From: Podospora bellae-mahoneyi
Lineage: Eukaryota > Ascomycota > Sordariomycetes > Sordariales > Podosporaceae
Length of the DNA: 64,000 bases
Reading direction: 5' to 3'
NCBI RefSeq assembly: GCF_035222275.1
Contig: NC_085886.1
Coordinates: 2,976,001-3,040,000, forward strand
Shown: positions 10,185-21,536 of the stretch, piece after piece
Numbering within the stretch: position 1 is the first letter of the stretch
Layout of the letters: every line of letters starts with the position of its first letter
The notes under the pieces: model-generated
Databases searched by the model: none
The model's input: only the letters and a program-made list of their open reading frames with translations
What the model was told of the DNA's origin: nothing
Program-made: the position numbers and the translations under genes

Positions 10185-11829
10185 CTAGGGATGGCCGTCT
10201 CGGGGACGGCCTCCTCTAGGTACAGAATGTGTAAGTGTCTGGAGACGGTGGGCAGGCGCAATCTTCGGCTGGTGCAATCACAATCAGCTCATCAAAATTA
10301 CTAGCAGTTAGTATCCTCCCTGCTAGTAAAATCTTGTATCGCGCCTGTGGATTGCCGACTGCCAATCTTGTCGGAGTCGTGGCCCAGGGGATAAACGATT
10401 GACAGTGGTCGGCGGCGTGGGATGCGGACTTGATGGAATACTCTCTAGAAATGAAAACGATTGGACTACGGGATAAATTGGAAATCACTGTGATGGCCGA
10501 CACAGCGTGACGCCGACCTCTGATTTGCGACGAAGTGTTGGAGTGCCGCGGCTTTTACATGTGCCACCCGGCGGCAGCTGGCGGCTGTGTCTATCTTGGC
10601 AGCACGATCTTCATCAACACAACTTCACAGGATGGTCATCTTCGGGGGGTTAACTGATGAGTTTCATAGCTATAGCTTCGATGCCAGAGACTTTTGAATT
10701 CATTGAGCCTCATTCACTTGCTAGATAGACACTGCCTAATTTGTGTGTGTTCCACGTAGGTGGATCAGTCGTGAAATCAACATTCTTGTCCGTTGTCTTT
10801 TTACGTAGAGGAAGAGTTCTTCTGCATCATTCTTTTTCATTTCGGTTCTAGCACTTCAAGTCCGGGTTGATTGTTACATCTGAGACTCTATCGCAGAGTT
10901 TGTCGAGTCGAGTCGAGAGAAAACGTCAACTTCAAATTTGCCTGGAGAGCCAAACAGAAGAAACGTGAACCATGCATGGCCTGGCTATAAGCCGGTCGAC
11001 AATGCTCATAAAAAGTGATCCTAAAAAGGGTCTTGGAGCAAAAACAGAAAAAGAGTTCAGCGCCTGAAAGTGGAATCGAACCCATCGGTTGATAACAGTC
11101 AAAACAACTACGTATCTCTCTTCGGTGTGATCTGGTTTCGTGAGTAAACAGAGCGTACCATAATACCACTTGACCAAACCACCCTCCGAGGCATTACCGC
11201 CCCGTGTTATATCTCTGCAAAATCCTAAACTTTATCCCCCACGAGCCGTTCGACTGGCCGCTCCATTCCCATACTTGCTCACCGAGCAACAATTCTTCAA
11301 CTTAGCAAGGGTATTTCTTTCCAAACCTGCCCGCCTCTTTAATGTGCCCATTCCCACGTCCTTGATGCTTTAAAATACAATGCGCGCCTACCAAGTGCAA
11401 GCAGACAACCTGGAAGGAAGGTACATATCCAAAACTGCAACTAGGGTATCACCACAGAAAATCATTAGGGGAACGTAACAGATCCCCCGCTGAAGATGTG
11501 GGGAAGGCGCCGGGAGGCCGGCACCTAACGCGGGACCCCGCAAAGCTTATTCAGGTGGGGAAAGAACGGGCAGGTCAATGCCGTCACCCACCTCTCTCCA
11601 ATTCTCTCGAAGCTCAACTGTTGGTTCTTGTTCTGTTTATTCCTGTCACCATTATGACTTTTCCAACCGCTTTTTGAAAAAGATTTATTATCTTGTTGTT
11701 GTTTCGTTCTGTTACATGCGTCTTGCCAGTATAATACCACCCATCGCTACGTCACGCCCTCCAGCTGAACCGAGACACTGGGCATCCCTGCCATCACATC
11801 AAGGGGAACATTTCTTCCATATCCCAGTC
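10185..11829. other. Intergenic between ERF4 gene and membrane-protein gene
   Basis: No gene could be supported. A possible 5' exon of the ERF4-like gene may lie in 10190-10500, but I found no ATG with a matching donor. A tRNA-like sequence at about 11062-11175 fails to fold properly and is listed among the rejected items. Confidence 0.4.
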
Positions 11830-13392
11830 ATGAATCATCGCCTAAGACTCACGACCTCGTTGGACTCATGCCCTGGTCCAAGTTCCCAGGGCATATCAAC
11901 GGCCCTGGAAACCATGCACGAGGAGTCGGAGTCTGTCCACTCCGGGCACCGGTCACCAATGTCCGGTGGTACCGCCCCCAGCGCTTTCGAGGACGACCAC
12001 GGCCGACGTCGAAGCTCCACTTTCTCAGTGTACAGCTTGAACGAAGCCGGGCGTGGCCTTCACGATGAGATTCTCGATCCAGGGCCGTTTATACACCAAA
12101 GCGAGGTATCATGGGGAGCGACACTTCCCTTAGTATTTGCCCTCCTCCCGGCATTGGTGGGGCTAGTCTTCAAAAATGGCAGCTCGGTTATCACCGACCT
12201 CATTTTGTTGGGGCTGGCGGCCGTGTTTTTGCACTGGTCGGTAACGGTGCCGTGGAAGTGGTATCATGCGTCACAGCAGGTTCGGGAGGAGGAGGGGTCA
12301 GTTGTGGAGAGTGCTTTTCAGGACGAAAGCGGGAGTGATGATGCTGTCAGCCCTCGGCAACAGAACCCCGGGCCGGATGAACAACAGCCATCACAACCAG
12401 ATCCCCAGACCAGCAAGATGGACCGCCGCGCCAAAACCGCCAGCCAAGCCCTCACGCTGCTCGGTCTTCTGGAGTGTGCTGCTTTATTGGCTTGCTTTGT
12501 CGCCCCCGGGTTGGCGGCTTGGATGCTCCACCACGGCCGGAACCTTTTGTCGCGAGGCTCGGAAGGGTTGGTGTCAAACTTTAACCTTGTCATCTTTTTT
12601 ATTGCGGCGGAGATATCGCCCGTGTCACACTTTATGAAGCTTATCCAGGCCCAGACGCTCCACCTCCAGAGACTGGTCCACAGCAACTCCAACCCCTACC
12701 GGCAGGAAAAAGTCACGATGAATCAATGGAGGGAGTTGATTGCAAGGTTGGATGAACTCGAAACACGGGGACTGACCAATGCTCCGTCACCAGTGGAGGC
12801 AGACACGAGGCGGGTGCATGCCAGTCTTGTCAGGGAGGTGAGGAATCAGATACAGCCTGATATTGATGCGTTGAATAGAGCTGTTAGGAGGTATGAGAAG
12901 AAGGCTAGGGTCCTGGCGGTGCACACGGAGGGGAGGTTGAGGGATCTGAGGCAGAGGGTGGATGATGCTATTAGCTTGAGTGCTGTTGTTGCGGGGAGGG
13001 GGCGGAAGGGGACGGAGTGGGATTTGGTGGGGTGGTGTTTGGGGGGGGCGGTTTGGGTTTTGATGTTGCCTGTCAGGGAGGTGATTAGGGGGTTGGCAAA
13101 GGTGTTGGCGGGTGTGGGGTGGTTGATGGGGATTAAGGAGGAGGGGGGGGATGAAGTCATGAGGGGGAAGAAGAAGGGGGAGATGGATGGATCACAGGTG
13201 AAAGGGAAAGGGGTGGAGAGGGAGACGAGGAGGAGCGGGAGTGCAAGTGGGAGTGGTGCTAGTGGGGGGAATGGCGAGATGGATGGATCAGTGGTAAAAG
13301 GGAAAGGGGTGGAGAAGTGGATGAGTGGTGGTAGGAGTGGAAGCGGGAGTGGTGCCAGTGGGGGGAAGGGGTATCTTGGACGGAGGATGTGA
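11830..13392 (+). CDS. Unrecognised multi-span membrane protein with coiled coil
   Basis: The start chosen is the ATG at 11830. The frame is open further left, and its only upstream ATGs (the first at 11578) precede low-complexity text. The gene has no intron and encodes 520 residues. The first ~90 residues are polar and Ser-rich. Hydrophobic segments follow at about 95-113, 118-138, 206-230 and 247-268, then a charged heptad-like stretch (about 290-390), another hydrophobic stretch (about 397-435) and a Gly/Ser/Lys tail. The tail holds two adjacent 32-residue copies. I do not recognise the family, and a function is not assigned. The last third of the coding strand is extremely G-rich (codons such as GTG, TTG, GGG). 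Confidence 0.8.
   Translation: MNHRLRLTTSLDSCPGPSSQGISTALETMHEESESVHSGHRSPMSGGTAPSAFEDDHGRRRSSTFSVYSLNEAGRGLHDEILDPGPFIHQSEVSWGATLPLVFALLPALVGLVFKNGSSVITDLILLGLAAVFLHWSVTVPWKWYHASQQVREEEGSVVESAFQDESGSDDAVSPRQQNPGPDEQQPSQPDPQTSKMDRRAKTASQALTLLGLLECAALLACFVAPGLAAWMLHHGRNLLSRGSEGLVSNFNLVIFFIAAEISPVSHFMKLIQAQTLHLQRLVHSNSNPYRQEKVTMNQWRELIARLDELETRGLTNAPSPVEADTRRVHASLVREVRNQIQPDIDALNRAVRRYEKKARVLAVHTEGRLRDLRQRVDDAISLSAVVAGRGRKGTEWDLVGWCLGGAVWVLMLPVREVIRGLAKVLAGVGWLMGIKEEGGDEVMRGKKKGEMDGSQVKGKGVERETRRSGSASGSGASGGNGEMDGSVVKGKGVEKWMSGGRSGSGSGASGGKGYLGRRM
13181..13372 (+). repeat. 96-bp in-frame tandem duplication at the gene's 3' end
   Basis: Two adjacent 96-bp copies (13181-13276 and 13277-13372) each encode 32 residues beginning EMDGS, followed by VKGKGVE and ending in a GSGASGG linker. 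The period is an exact multiple of three, so the frame is kept. Confidence 0.85.
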
Positions 13393-16300
13393 TTGGGGTG
13401 GGGTGGCGATATGTAGGTTAATGTATGAATGAGGCGAGAGTGTTTTTTCTTTCTAGCGGATGGGGGTTGGTTTGGAATGGGTTACGTGGATAATGAAAAC
13501 AGGGAGGTGGCTTTTGGCTATAGCGTTAGCTACTCGATAGCAATGACTCTTTATGAAATTTATTTACTATGACTTCACACCGACGTCTTTTATTGCAAGG
13601 GAATGTGTGTGTTTGTAAAGTCTTTATGATACTGTGGCCGGGGCGAAGATGGTAGGCTGTGGTGTGGGTTGTAAGCGGTGAAGCTAAGGAAGAAGGTGAT
13701 GTTTCTTTGACTGAGTGTTGGGTACATCTGGGGGGTGTTACACTGTGGGAGGGACTGGACTTTTGGATGATGTAAAGGATAGGAAAGAGCTTTTTGAGAC
13801 ACGGAGGTCGAAAGCGGGTCGGTGGAGTTATTTCTACTATTCTGGTGCGAAGATCTACCTTGGAGTATAGTGTTTGTGCTTGAGGTAGATATTAAAACGT
13901 TGCTACAGGCGTTGAATGGGTGGGATAGCATAAAAATGTGAACACCGTCTCTTTTTTGACCCTTTTCTTTTCTTTTCCGTTTTTTCTTTCTCTTGGGGGG
14001 GTTCCAATCTGCAGAGATACTTGTACAAGCCGAAGATGTTGCTTGCCAGGGATATTGAGGCTTGATGCCATTTTGGGTCCCAGATGTTGAAGCATAGGAG
14101 GTTGTCAGTTGTCAACGAGTTACCAGGACTAACTAGCTTCCTGGATAGTTGGGCCTGGTGTAGATAGTATTTTCTTCATGGTCTAGTAGTCTTACTCGTT
14201 GTCGGGCTCACGCTGACAGCTTGGTTCTCGCCCGTCTGCGAGCCGGTAAATGGTACAGGTTCAGAAGGCAAGGATATCCTGGCAGGGTTGGGTAAGTCCA
14301 GCTCTTTTCTGCTGCAGTTATCAGATCAAAAAGTGAACATGTTCGTATCTGTATGTTTCCACTGTCTGTCTCATATTGCTTACAGTTGTGACGGTTGTCA
14401 TTGTCAACGTCTTGGAAGAGGCGCCGAGGCGGGCAGTTGAGGCGTCCGGAGGTGGACTGTCCTTCCTCATCGAGTCTTCAAACAAACACAAGCCCAAGAA
14501 AGGCGTGCATAAATGCATTGGTGCCAAATGTGGAAGGCATGATGGTTGAACAGTGGTCAGCTTCAGGTTCGGCCCATGGCAGCCTCGATGAGGGACGTGC
14601 ACTTGTGGGGTGACATTCGCCCCTGCAAAGCCACTCCACTTGTTCTTTTCTAGCTCCAGCTTGGCGGGAATATGGCGCTAGCTGAAAGTTAGCCTTGCGG
14701 GAAGAGTGGAGAGGCCGGAGCTTTTAACATCGTATTGTGACATCACCACTGCCAATTGAGAACGATAATTTTCATGCATCAGAAGGAGGTTGGGGAAGGG
14801 ACTTTTGTATATGAAGTGGAAGGAACAAAACAACCCAAGAACAGAAAGAAGTTGACCGCTGGAAGAGGGGCCAATGTACTGACTGATAGTGTTTCCCATT
14901 TGCCAGATCAGGGCAGGTCTTAAGCCACAGCAGGGGAAAATACCAGCTTTTTCTCGTTTTTCTCATTCCCCGCTCATGCTGCTGGCTGTTGCGCTGGCAG
15001 ATCCACATCCAATAAACCCGAGATCATCGACGAGCATTGTGCAGCGGAGGACGCAGGTCTTTCTTCTTTTGTCTTTGTTTATCGTGGTTTGTTTCTTGTC
15101 TATCTCTTCATCCGCACGGTACGTGGACCGTATGATGGCCTCTGGATGGTTGGGCGCGTCCAAGTAACATCCCGCGTCTTGGCGTCGCAAACTGCTAATC
15201 AATGGAAATCAGGTACCAGCTATCTGTGGGGGAGCAACTACAACTTCCTTCGGTTTTCCGGCAGTCAGTCGGCCGATTGCATCTCGTGCTCTCGACATGT
15301 GAGACGGGGATAACAAACCAGTCCTCATCAGCCTAGCCAGAAGATGGCAAGTTGAGCCACGTTCGGTAACAACAGCCGCCATCAAATTAGTTCTTCACCA
15401 TGCCTCCCGCCGCTCACTGCCGGGCTGATTCCGTACGGCAACCAGCGAAAGGCCGGTAATTTAGCCTGCGTCAACTCTGTCTCATCCGGAGAGACACCAG
15501 GTTTTTTTGGGGACGAACTGCGTCTAGAGTGGTAGCGTAGACTACACAAGTCCACAAGGTTTTCAGCATGGAGGAGGAAAATGTCCGACGTTGGACTGGA
15601 TTTCCACGAATTTGGCTGTGTCAAGATTTGGGGTGTCGTTGAAGCGGAGCTCGAGGCATGGGCAACAGCACATCACAGCGAATCACGGCCGCACGATGCG
15701 TCTTGATCTGGGCAATCGTGGATGAAAGCGCCCACTTTTGTCAACCTCAGGTCCGGATACGGCACGCGCCAACCCCTTGGCGGCGTTGCTGAACCCTGTC
15801 GGCTCTGCGGAGGCCGGTCGTTAGCTTGGACGCCTCTGCCGCAGTCACACACCCCATTGAGCACCCCACGTCGAGTCGTCAACCTCGTTGACGTCCCGCT
15901 AATCTCCTGCTTCGAGTGCTGGCCTCGCTGACCATCCACTCGAACTACAGCTTGCCCAGCACCATGTCGACGATGGACGTCTCCTGGTATGCCATGGCCG
16001 GCCTCCCAGCGGACGCCTTAGGTGCTCGTGCCGGCTCGTCGAGGCTCCTGCTGTTTCCTGGCGTCTCCTGATATCCATCCCGTTAACCGTACCGTGATCT
16101 GGACGAGCGGCCCCATCTCAGATCTTGTTTCTCGTGGACGGGTTATGCCAGTTATTGTCGGCGGATCATGGACCAGTTCATCCTTGGGGCCTGCCTCGAG
16201 TGGCTTGACACTGGCTCCAACCCCCCCGCCCGCCGGTAATCCCTGGTTTTTCTCAGTTACCTGTTATATGTTCTCCGCCTTGTCATATCGTTTGGTCTGC

Positions 16301-16592
16301 CGCATGTCCCTCGTCTTCTTCCCCTCCTGCCCCAGACAAGCGTCTAGACTGAGCTTCAGCACCCGGTGTTTGCTGCCCGGCCTCCTTCAGTCTGATCCGT
16401 TTCGTATCACCGCCATCAAGTCCACCCAACGCTGGCAGTATTTGTTGAAAGGCGATCCGGTGTCAAAGAGCATCGCTGCTTCTCCACCGTGCTATGAGCT
16501 GGCAAACTGCACCCGTCGGTTTCCAGTAGGGCCTCCGCGCAACTTAGGATAGCGGTCACGATATCGAGCGCGCAACTCGCAGGCTGGCCAAT
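13393..16592. other. 3.2-kb intergenic stretch upstream of the DUF4203 gene
   Basis: No gene or RNA could be supported. ORFs here are short, lack ATG starts or have no protein character. A CTTTT-rich tract lies at about 13960-13995. A T-rich stretch at about 15058-15110 is followed by GC-rich sequence. This is unusually long for this window and may hold a long leader or non-coding transcript for the downstream gene. Confidence 0.4.
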
Positions 16593-19500
16593 ATGAAGCT
16601 TGCACAGAGCTCTGGAAAAGCTCTGGTTTGTCTGGGGCTTCTGGCTGGCTTCGCTGCTGCGGGTGGTCTCGGGCCAGCAAAGCGAGACGAAGTGACCCCC
16701 TCGACAACGGTCACGCCGACTCGGACGTTGACAGAGGCCGGATCGGAAACGACAAGGTCAATCGACCCCTCTGGCTCTCCGGTCATTGGTACCCTAAATC
16801 CCTCGTCCACCTTGCCGCCTTCTGCCAACTCAACTGTTGATCCGGCCTCTCTGTTCAACACCAGCGCCCTCGATGGTAAGTGGGATCTGGTCTGCCAGCA
16901 TCTGATTGATGAGCACCATAGCTTACCTTTCTCCAGCTCCACTTCCAGATGACCAACTTCCCCTACAGCCTGTCATCACCCCTGGATGGGCTGTTTCCGG
17001 TGCCATTATGCTCATCACCGGCTTCGTCTATGCTATCGTGGGGATCAAGACAAAATGGCTACACACCTTTTTCTCAACCGCCTACCTGGCAAGTTTAGGG
17101 ACAACAGCGCTGATCTTGTACGTCATGGTGCCACCTGTCAGTGACGCTGTCCAAGGAGCATACGTGGTAGCAGCTGTCTGCACCGGAGCTGTTCTCGGTG
17201 GCCTTGCCATCGTTTTTAAAGAACTCACCGAGTGTCTGGCCGGTCTTCTGGGAGGCTTTTGTCTCAGCATGTGGCTGCTGACTCTTCAGCCCGGTGGACT
17301 TGTCCCATCAACTGTTGGCAAGGTTTTGTTCATTGCCTCGTTCACCTTCTCAGGCTTCGGGGTGTACTTTGTGCCATGGACTCAGATTCGGGCATATGCA
17401 CTTATCGCATGTATTTCCTTCTCAGGGGCCACCGTGACTGTTCTCGGAATCGATTGCTTCACTCGCGCTGGTCTTAAGGAGTTTTGGGCGTACATTTGGG
17501 CACTCAACGACAAGCTGTTTCCCCTTGGCGCGAATAACTACCCACTTACGCGCGGCATTCGGGTTGAACTCGCTGTCATAATACTCATCTTCCTCGCCGG
17601 CATTGTTTCTCAGCTCAGGCTCTGGCGTCTCATCAAAGACCGTCGAAGCAAACGTGAGGAGGAGATTGCCGAAGGAGAGCGGAACCTTCGTATCGAAGAG
17701 GAGATCATCGGCCGCCAAGTCGAGGAGATGACGGCTCGCGAGCTCCGTCGTTGGGAGCGTATCTATGGCGAGAACACCCCGACCCACCAGGCCTCCGACT
17801 CGGCATTGGGCGATATGGATGACGAGAAGCGGATTCGTCACAGCTCTGCCACTCTGGCCTACTCGAGACGCACCAAGTCCCCGACTGATACTGATGGGAT
17901 TGTAGCGGCCGAGGTATATGTCGACCCTCTGGCGAACCCTACGCCATCGGAGAGGGCCGACATGAATGAGACTGTTATCGCCAGAGACGTCGGCGATGGG
18001 AGAAGATTCACGGTCAGGATTAGTGAGGACGAGCTTCGCGGGTGCTCGACCCCTGAGGTTACCTCTTCGCACACTCACGATGGTCATATGAGACGCGAGA
18101 GTTATATCATGATAAATTCCAGACGCAGCTCACAACTTAACTCTCAACGAAACTCGCTTCACACCCCTGAGGTTCCCATTCTCAGTCTGCCTTTCCAGCT
18201 GTCCAATGCCAAAAGCGAGGAGGATCGTTCCTCGTTTGCTGCAACCTGTGCCGACGAGGAAGGCCGGGAGAATGTACCTGGACCTCGGATTAGAAATTCA
18301 ACGGCGGAAAAGCTTGCCGAGAGACTGTCGAGTGGTTCGGCCAAGCTGCTTAGGGGCCTTTCCCGGCGGTCTGCCCACAGCAAGCGTGGGATCATCGAGG
18401 GAGTGGGCGAAAGCGCAGAAGAGTTGGCTGTCGAGTCTGTCCAAAATAGGGACGACCTCGACTCTCTTGCTGCGGTTTTGGACGACTTGAGCTCTCTGGG
18501 AGAAGTCTCAGCGACACCATCGCCAACTACTGATGTGAAAATGGAACTGCCCGCCTGGAAATCAAAATCCCAGTCGGCCGAGTCTAGTACGCCGGGAGCC
18601 AAAAGGACAGAGGCGGCAGTCCCCGAGATGAAACAAGAGGAGGAAACGTCGCTGAGCTCTAAGGAGGTTAGTGATATGATTCCTGAGATACCTACAAGGC
18701 TCTCCGACGTGGACGTGCTTGCTATTGCCGAGTCACGCTCGGCCAAGTCCTCGCCGGCTCTTGAACAAGGAGGCTTTGTTCCTGAAGAAAAGAATCCTGC
18801 ACCCTTACCGCAATTCCAGGCTGACTCCGCGGTCGAGAAGAAGATGGATCCTGACGAGGACAGCTCGCGGGCGGACCCTGTGGGAAGCCCCAAGCGTGAT
18901 GAGGACGGTGCAAAAGATGGGGATGATGCTGCGGTCAGAGGGGAATCATTGGATTCCGTTGCCGCCAGTCTGACGAGAGGGAATCTTCCACCAGCCTTGT
19001 CCCGAGTAGCATTGTGTTATCGTACAAATGAGTGGGCGAAACACCTGAGTGTGGCTGAGATCCCTGACCCAGATGAGCTCCAGCAAGAGATCGTTGCAGC
19101 ACAAGACGGCTCAGACGAAGAACCGGCGCCCCTTGACGTTGTCGACCTTCAGCAAACAGCCGAGAATGCGACCATTCCTCCATACGCCCCTCGATCGGCT
19201 AGCGCCATGTCAAACTACACAGGCCAACCTGTCAGCAGGAGCAGTTCCAGGACATCGTTCTCGGCGTATCCAGATTCGAATGCCTCTGCTATCCAGCCTG
19301 GCTCTTCGCCTGACCTGCAGCAAGGAAAGTTGAACGGTCTCTATCGCTCCTCTTCCATGACGGGCGTGATGCTCAAGGGGCGAAATTCGAGACTTATCGC
19401 CGAGCCCATCGCGGAAGAGGGCGATCATGAGCCAACTGAACACTTTTCAGCCCCCTTTCCCTCAGATACAACCTGGACCATGCCGAACACAAACTCGGCA

Positions 19501-20430
19501 TCTGCGGTCCCTCATGGGCTGTTGTCTTCAACCTCGGTCCCGAACATGACACGGATCAGCCAACAATCCTTGTACTCTCCGCCTACTCTCATGGGTGTGC
19601 GCGAGACGCTCCTCCGCAATAAAGCGTCTGGGTCAATCTACGCTCAGACTGCTGAACCAATTCCCTACGGAATACCAACCTTTCCTGTCGCAAGGCCTTC
19701 CTCTGACCACGAGAGTCTGCACAGCCACTCTGCACCTAACAATGTCCCTAGCGATTGCTCCAGCCCAGCAGTCGGCGTCGACCTCGATGACCTGCCACTA
19801 TCCCAACGCCGTGCGTTGATCCGACAGAGCAGTATGCCTATGCAGCCCCAGCAGGCGCTTATACGCCAGCGTTCAGGGTTGCGAAGTCCTACGCCACCTG
19901 CCACCTCTCACCCTTCCCCATCCGCAACAACAGAGTCTACCACTTTCGACTCACACCAGCCTCTGCGTCACAGCACAGTACCCACCGAAGCTGTTCGCCA
20001 GGCGCAGCTCGCCAACTTCCGCAACAGCGTCCAAGCTGACCTCCGGGCCAACGCACGGCCAAAGACGTTGGCCCGACACAGGTCTGTCGGAGGTGATGGC
20101 TTCCACCACGGCCCGCCTCTTTCGGGGGGGTTGCTTAATTTAGGAAGTACCACCTCCATGACCAGTCTCAAGGGTGCTTTCCGATCCGTAGGAGATTGGC
20201 ACAGTGGAAACACCCCTGGGAATAGTGTTGAAGCCCAGAGGAACATTGACATTCAACGCGGGGTGATGATGGAGCAAAAGGAGGCCGAGGCGGCGAGGCT
20301 GGAGAGCACGAGACTGGAGAGGGAGGGGAGGCAGAGGGAGTTTGAGGAGCGGATGAGGAGGGATCGGGGGATGTTGGAGGCGCACCGGGATGCCATGAGG
20401 AGGATACAGAGGGGTGTGAGGGATGTTTGA
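16593..20430 (+). CDS. TM7S3/TM198-like (DUF4203) membrane protein with long disordered tail
   Basis: Exon 1 is 16593-16875 and exon 2 is 16937-20430. The 61-nt intron has a GTAAGT donor and a CAG acceptor. The product is 1258 residues. It begins with a signal peptide (KALVCLGLLAGFAAAGG), then a Ser/Thr-rich lumenal segment to about residue 94. About seven hydrophobic helices follow (roughly residues 110-325, including GFVYAIVGIKTKW and LYVMVPPVSDAVQGAYVV), the layout of the TM7S3/TM198 (DUF4203) domain. More than 900 residues of Ser/Pro/Glu-rich, probably cytosolic disordered tail follow, ending in a charged helical segment (EAEAARLESTRLEREGRQRE). The domain's biochemical role is unknown in fungi; a vacuolar or plasma-membrane location would be a guess. 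Confidence 0.85.
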
Positions 20431-21536
20431 GATGTCATGATTTTTTTTTTTTTGCGAAAAGAAAACACTGATGTTATGGGATGAATTGGAGAAATATGAC
20501 GACGAGATGGCAAAACGTCGGACGTATAGCGTGAGGCAGGCGTGTCTGTTTTGCCACTACTGTTGTGTTTGGCTTGCGGGGGATGTCTGATGACTTGTTT
20601 GTTTTTTGGAAACATGACCCCGAGATGAGTACGAGTACGATGACGGCATGGCGGTACGGTTTTACGGAAGGTTGATGTATACAGGTAGCTTTTAATCAAG
20701 ATTGGGGGCGGGGGTGGGGGCGGTGATTGTAATTACTTGCTGAGTCTTTTGTGCATAGCACGACGGTTATTAGGAAGGACAAGGTAGAAAGCGAATGGGA
20801 TGGATGGGGCTATAGAGTCGGGACTGGATGGGTTAGAGAATAATTAATACTATATTGAGTAGTTGTTAGAGTCAGACCTTTTTGTGGGTTATGTCTGTTG
20901 GTAATGTTTAGCTATCCCCGAAAAAACGGCACGCACCCAGCATCATGATATATGTTTCCCAGTATTCCAGAAGAGAGTTGTTCTAAAGTCTGCATTCCTG
21001 ATAGAAGTAACCTTGTATTAAATCCCCTTTCAACTATCATTCAACGCCTTTAAACTATCCTCACAGGCCCATCGATGGACATTCAACACCTAGAAACCAT
21101 CTTCATAAACCCAGTAATTATCTTTGAAGATGGCCTTTCTGCATGCAAGATTCGCCATACTCTGCCCTTTGGTCGATGCATGTTCGCCAACCGGGTCACC
21201 TTTTACTGTATTCTTGCCGGCGCTGCGCTTGATCTACTGACTATTCTCAAAGACATATCAACTATCTTTGACGGCCCGTTCCAAAACCCAGTCATCATCC
21301 TTTCATTTCACCTTGTACCGTCTTCGTCATCAATGACTGTCTCAAACCCTCGAAGCCTTTCCAGTGTCTCATCTTATCTTCGTCGAGTAAAACCCAGTCC
21401 TCCAACAACGGAGCCATCAAAGACATTACTCATTTGTGGATATATAAAGCTCGGTTGAGTCATACAGCGCTCGCAAACACAGCTGATCCAAGGCTCGGAT
21501 GGATGATATTAGGCTAGTAAACGCTGCTGGTAATGT
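20431..21536. other. Intergenic with repeat array B
   Basis: No gene is seen. A poly-T tract lies just after the DUF4203 stop. A degenerate 21-23 bp array spans 21026-21136, and further partial units follow to about 21310. A 127-codon ATG-initiated ORF at 21075-21458 is built largely from this repeat material and is not credited as a gene. Confidence 0.5.
21026..21136 (+). repeat. Degenerate 21-23 bp tandem array B
   Basis: Five consecutive units of 21-23 bp each end in a C-rich GCC, ACC or CCC box and contain an ACTATC, CCATC or TTATC core (for example AATTATCTTTGAAGATGGCC). An isolated further unit (CAACTATCTTTGACGGCC) lies near 21258-21276. The orientation is opposite to array A. Confidence 0.65.

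Noticed and set aside
11062-11175. tRNA-like sequence on the minus strand with A-box TGGTCAAGTGGT and B-box GGTTCGATTCC
   Set aside because: The acceptor arms do not pair, only three of five T-stem pairs form, and the anticodon loop cannot be placed even with an intron. At best it is a decayed tRNA.
16022-16552. 176-codon plus-strand frame before the DUF4203 gene
   Set aside because: It starts with GTG rather than ATG, has no protein character and is of a length expected by chance.
21075-21458. 127-codon ATG-initiated plus-strand ORF
   Set aside because: It is made largely of degenerate repeat units of array B and has no domain or splice support.
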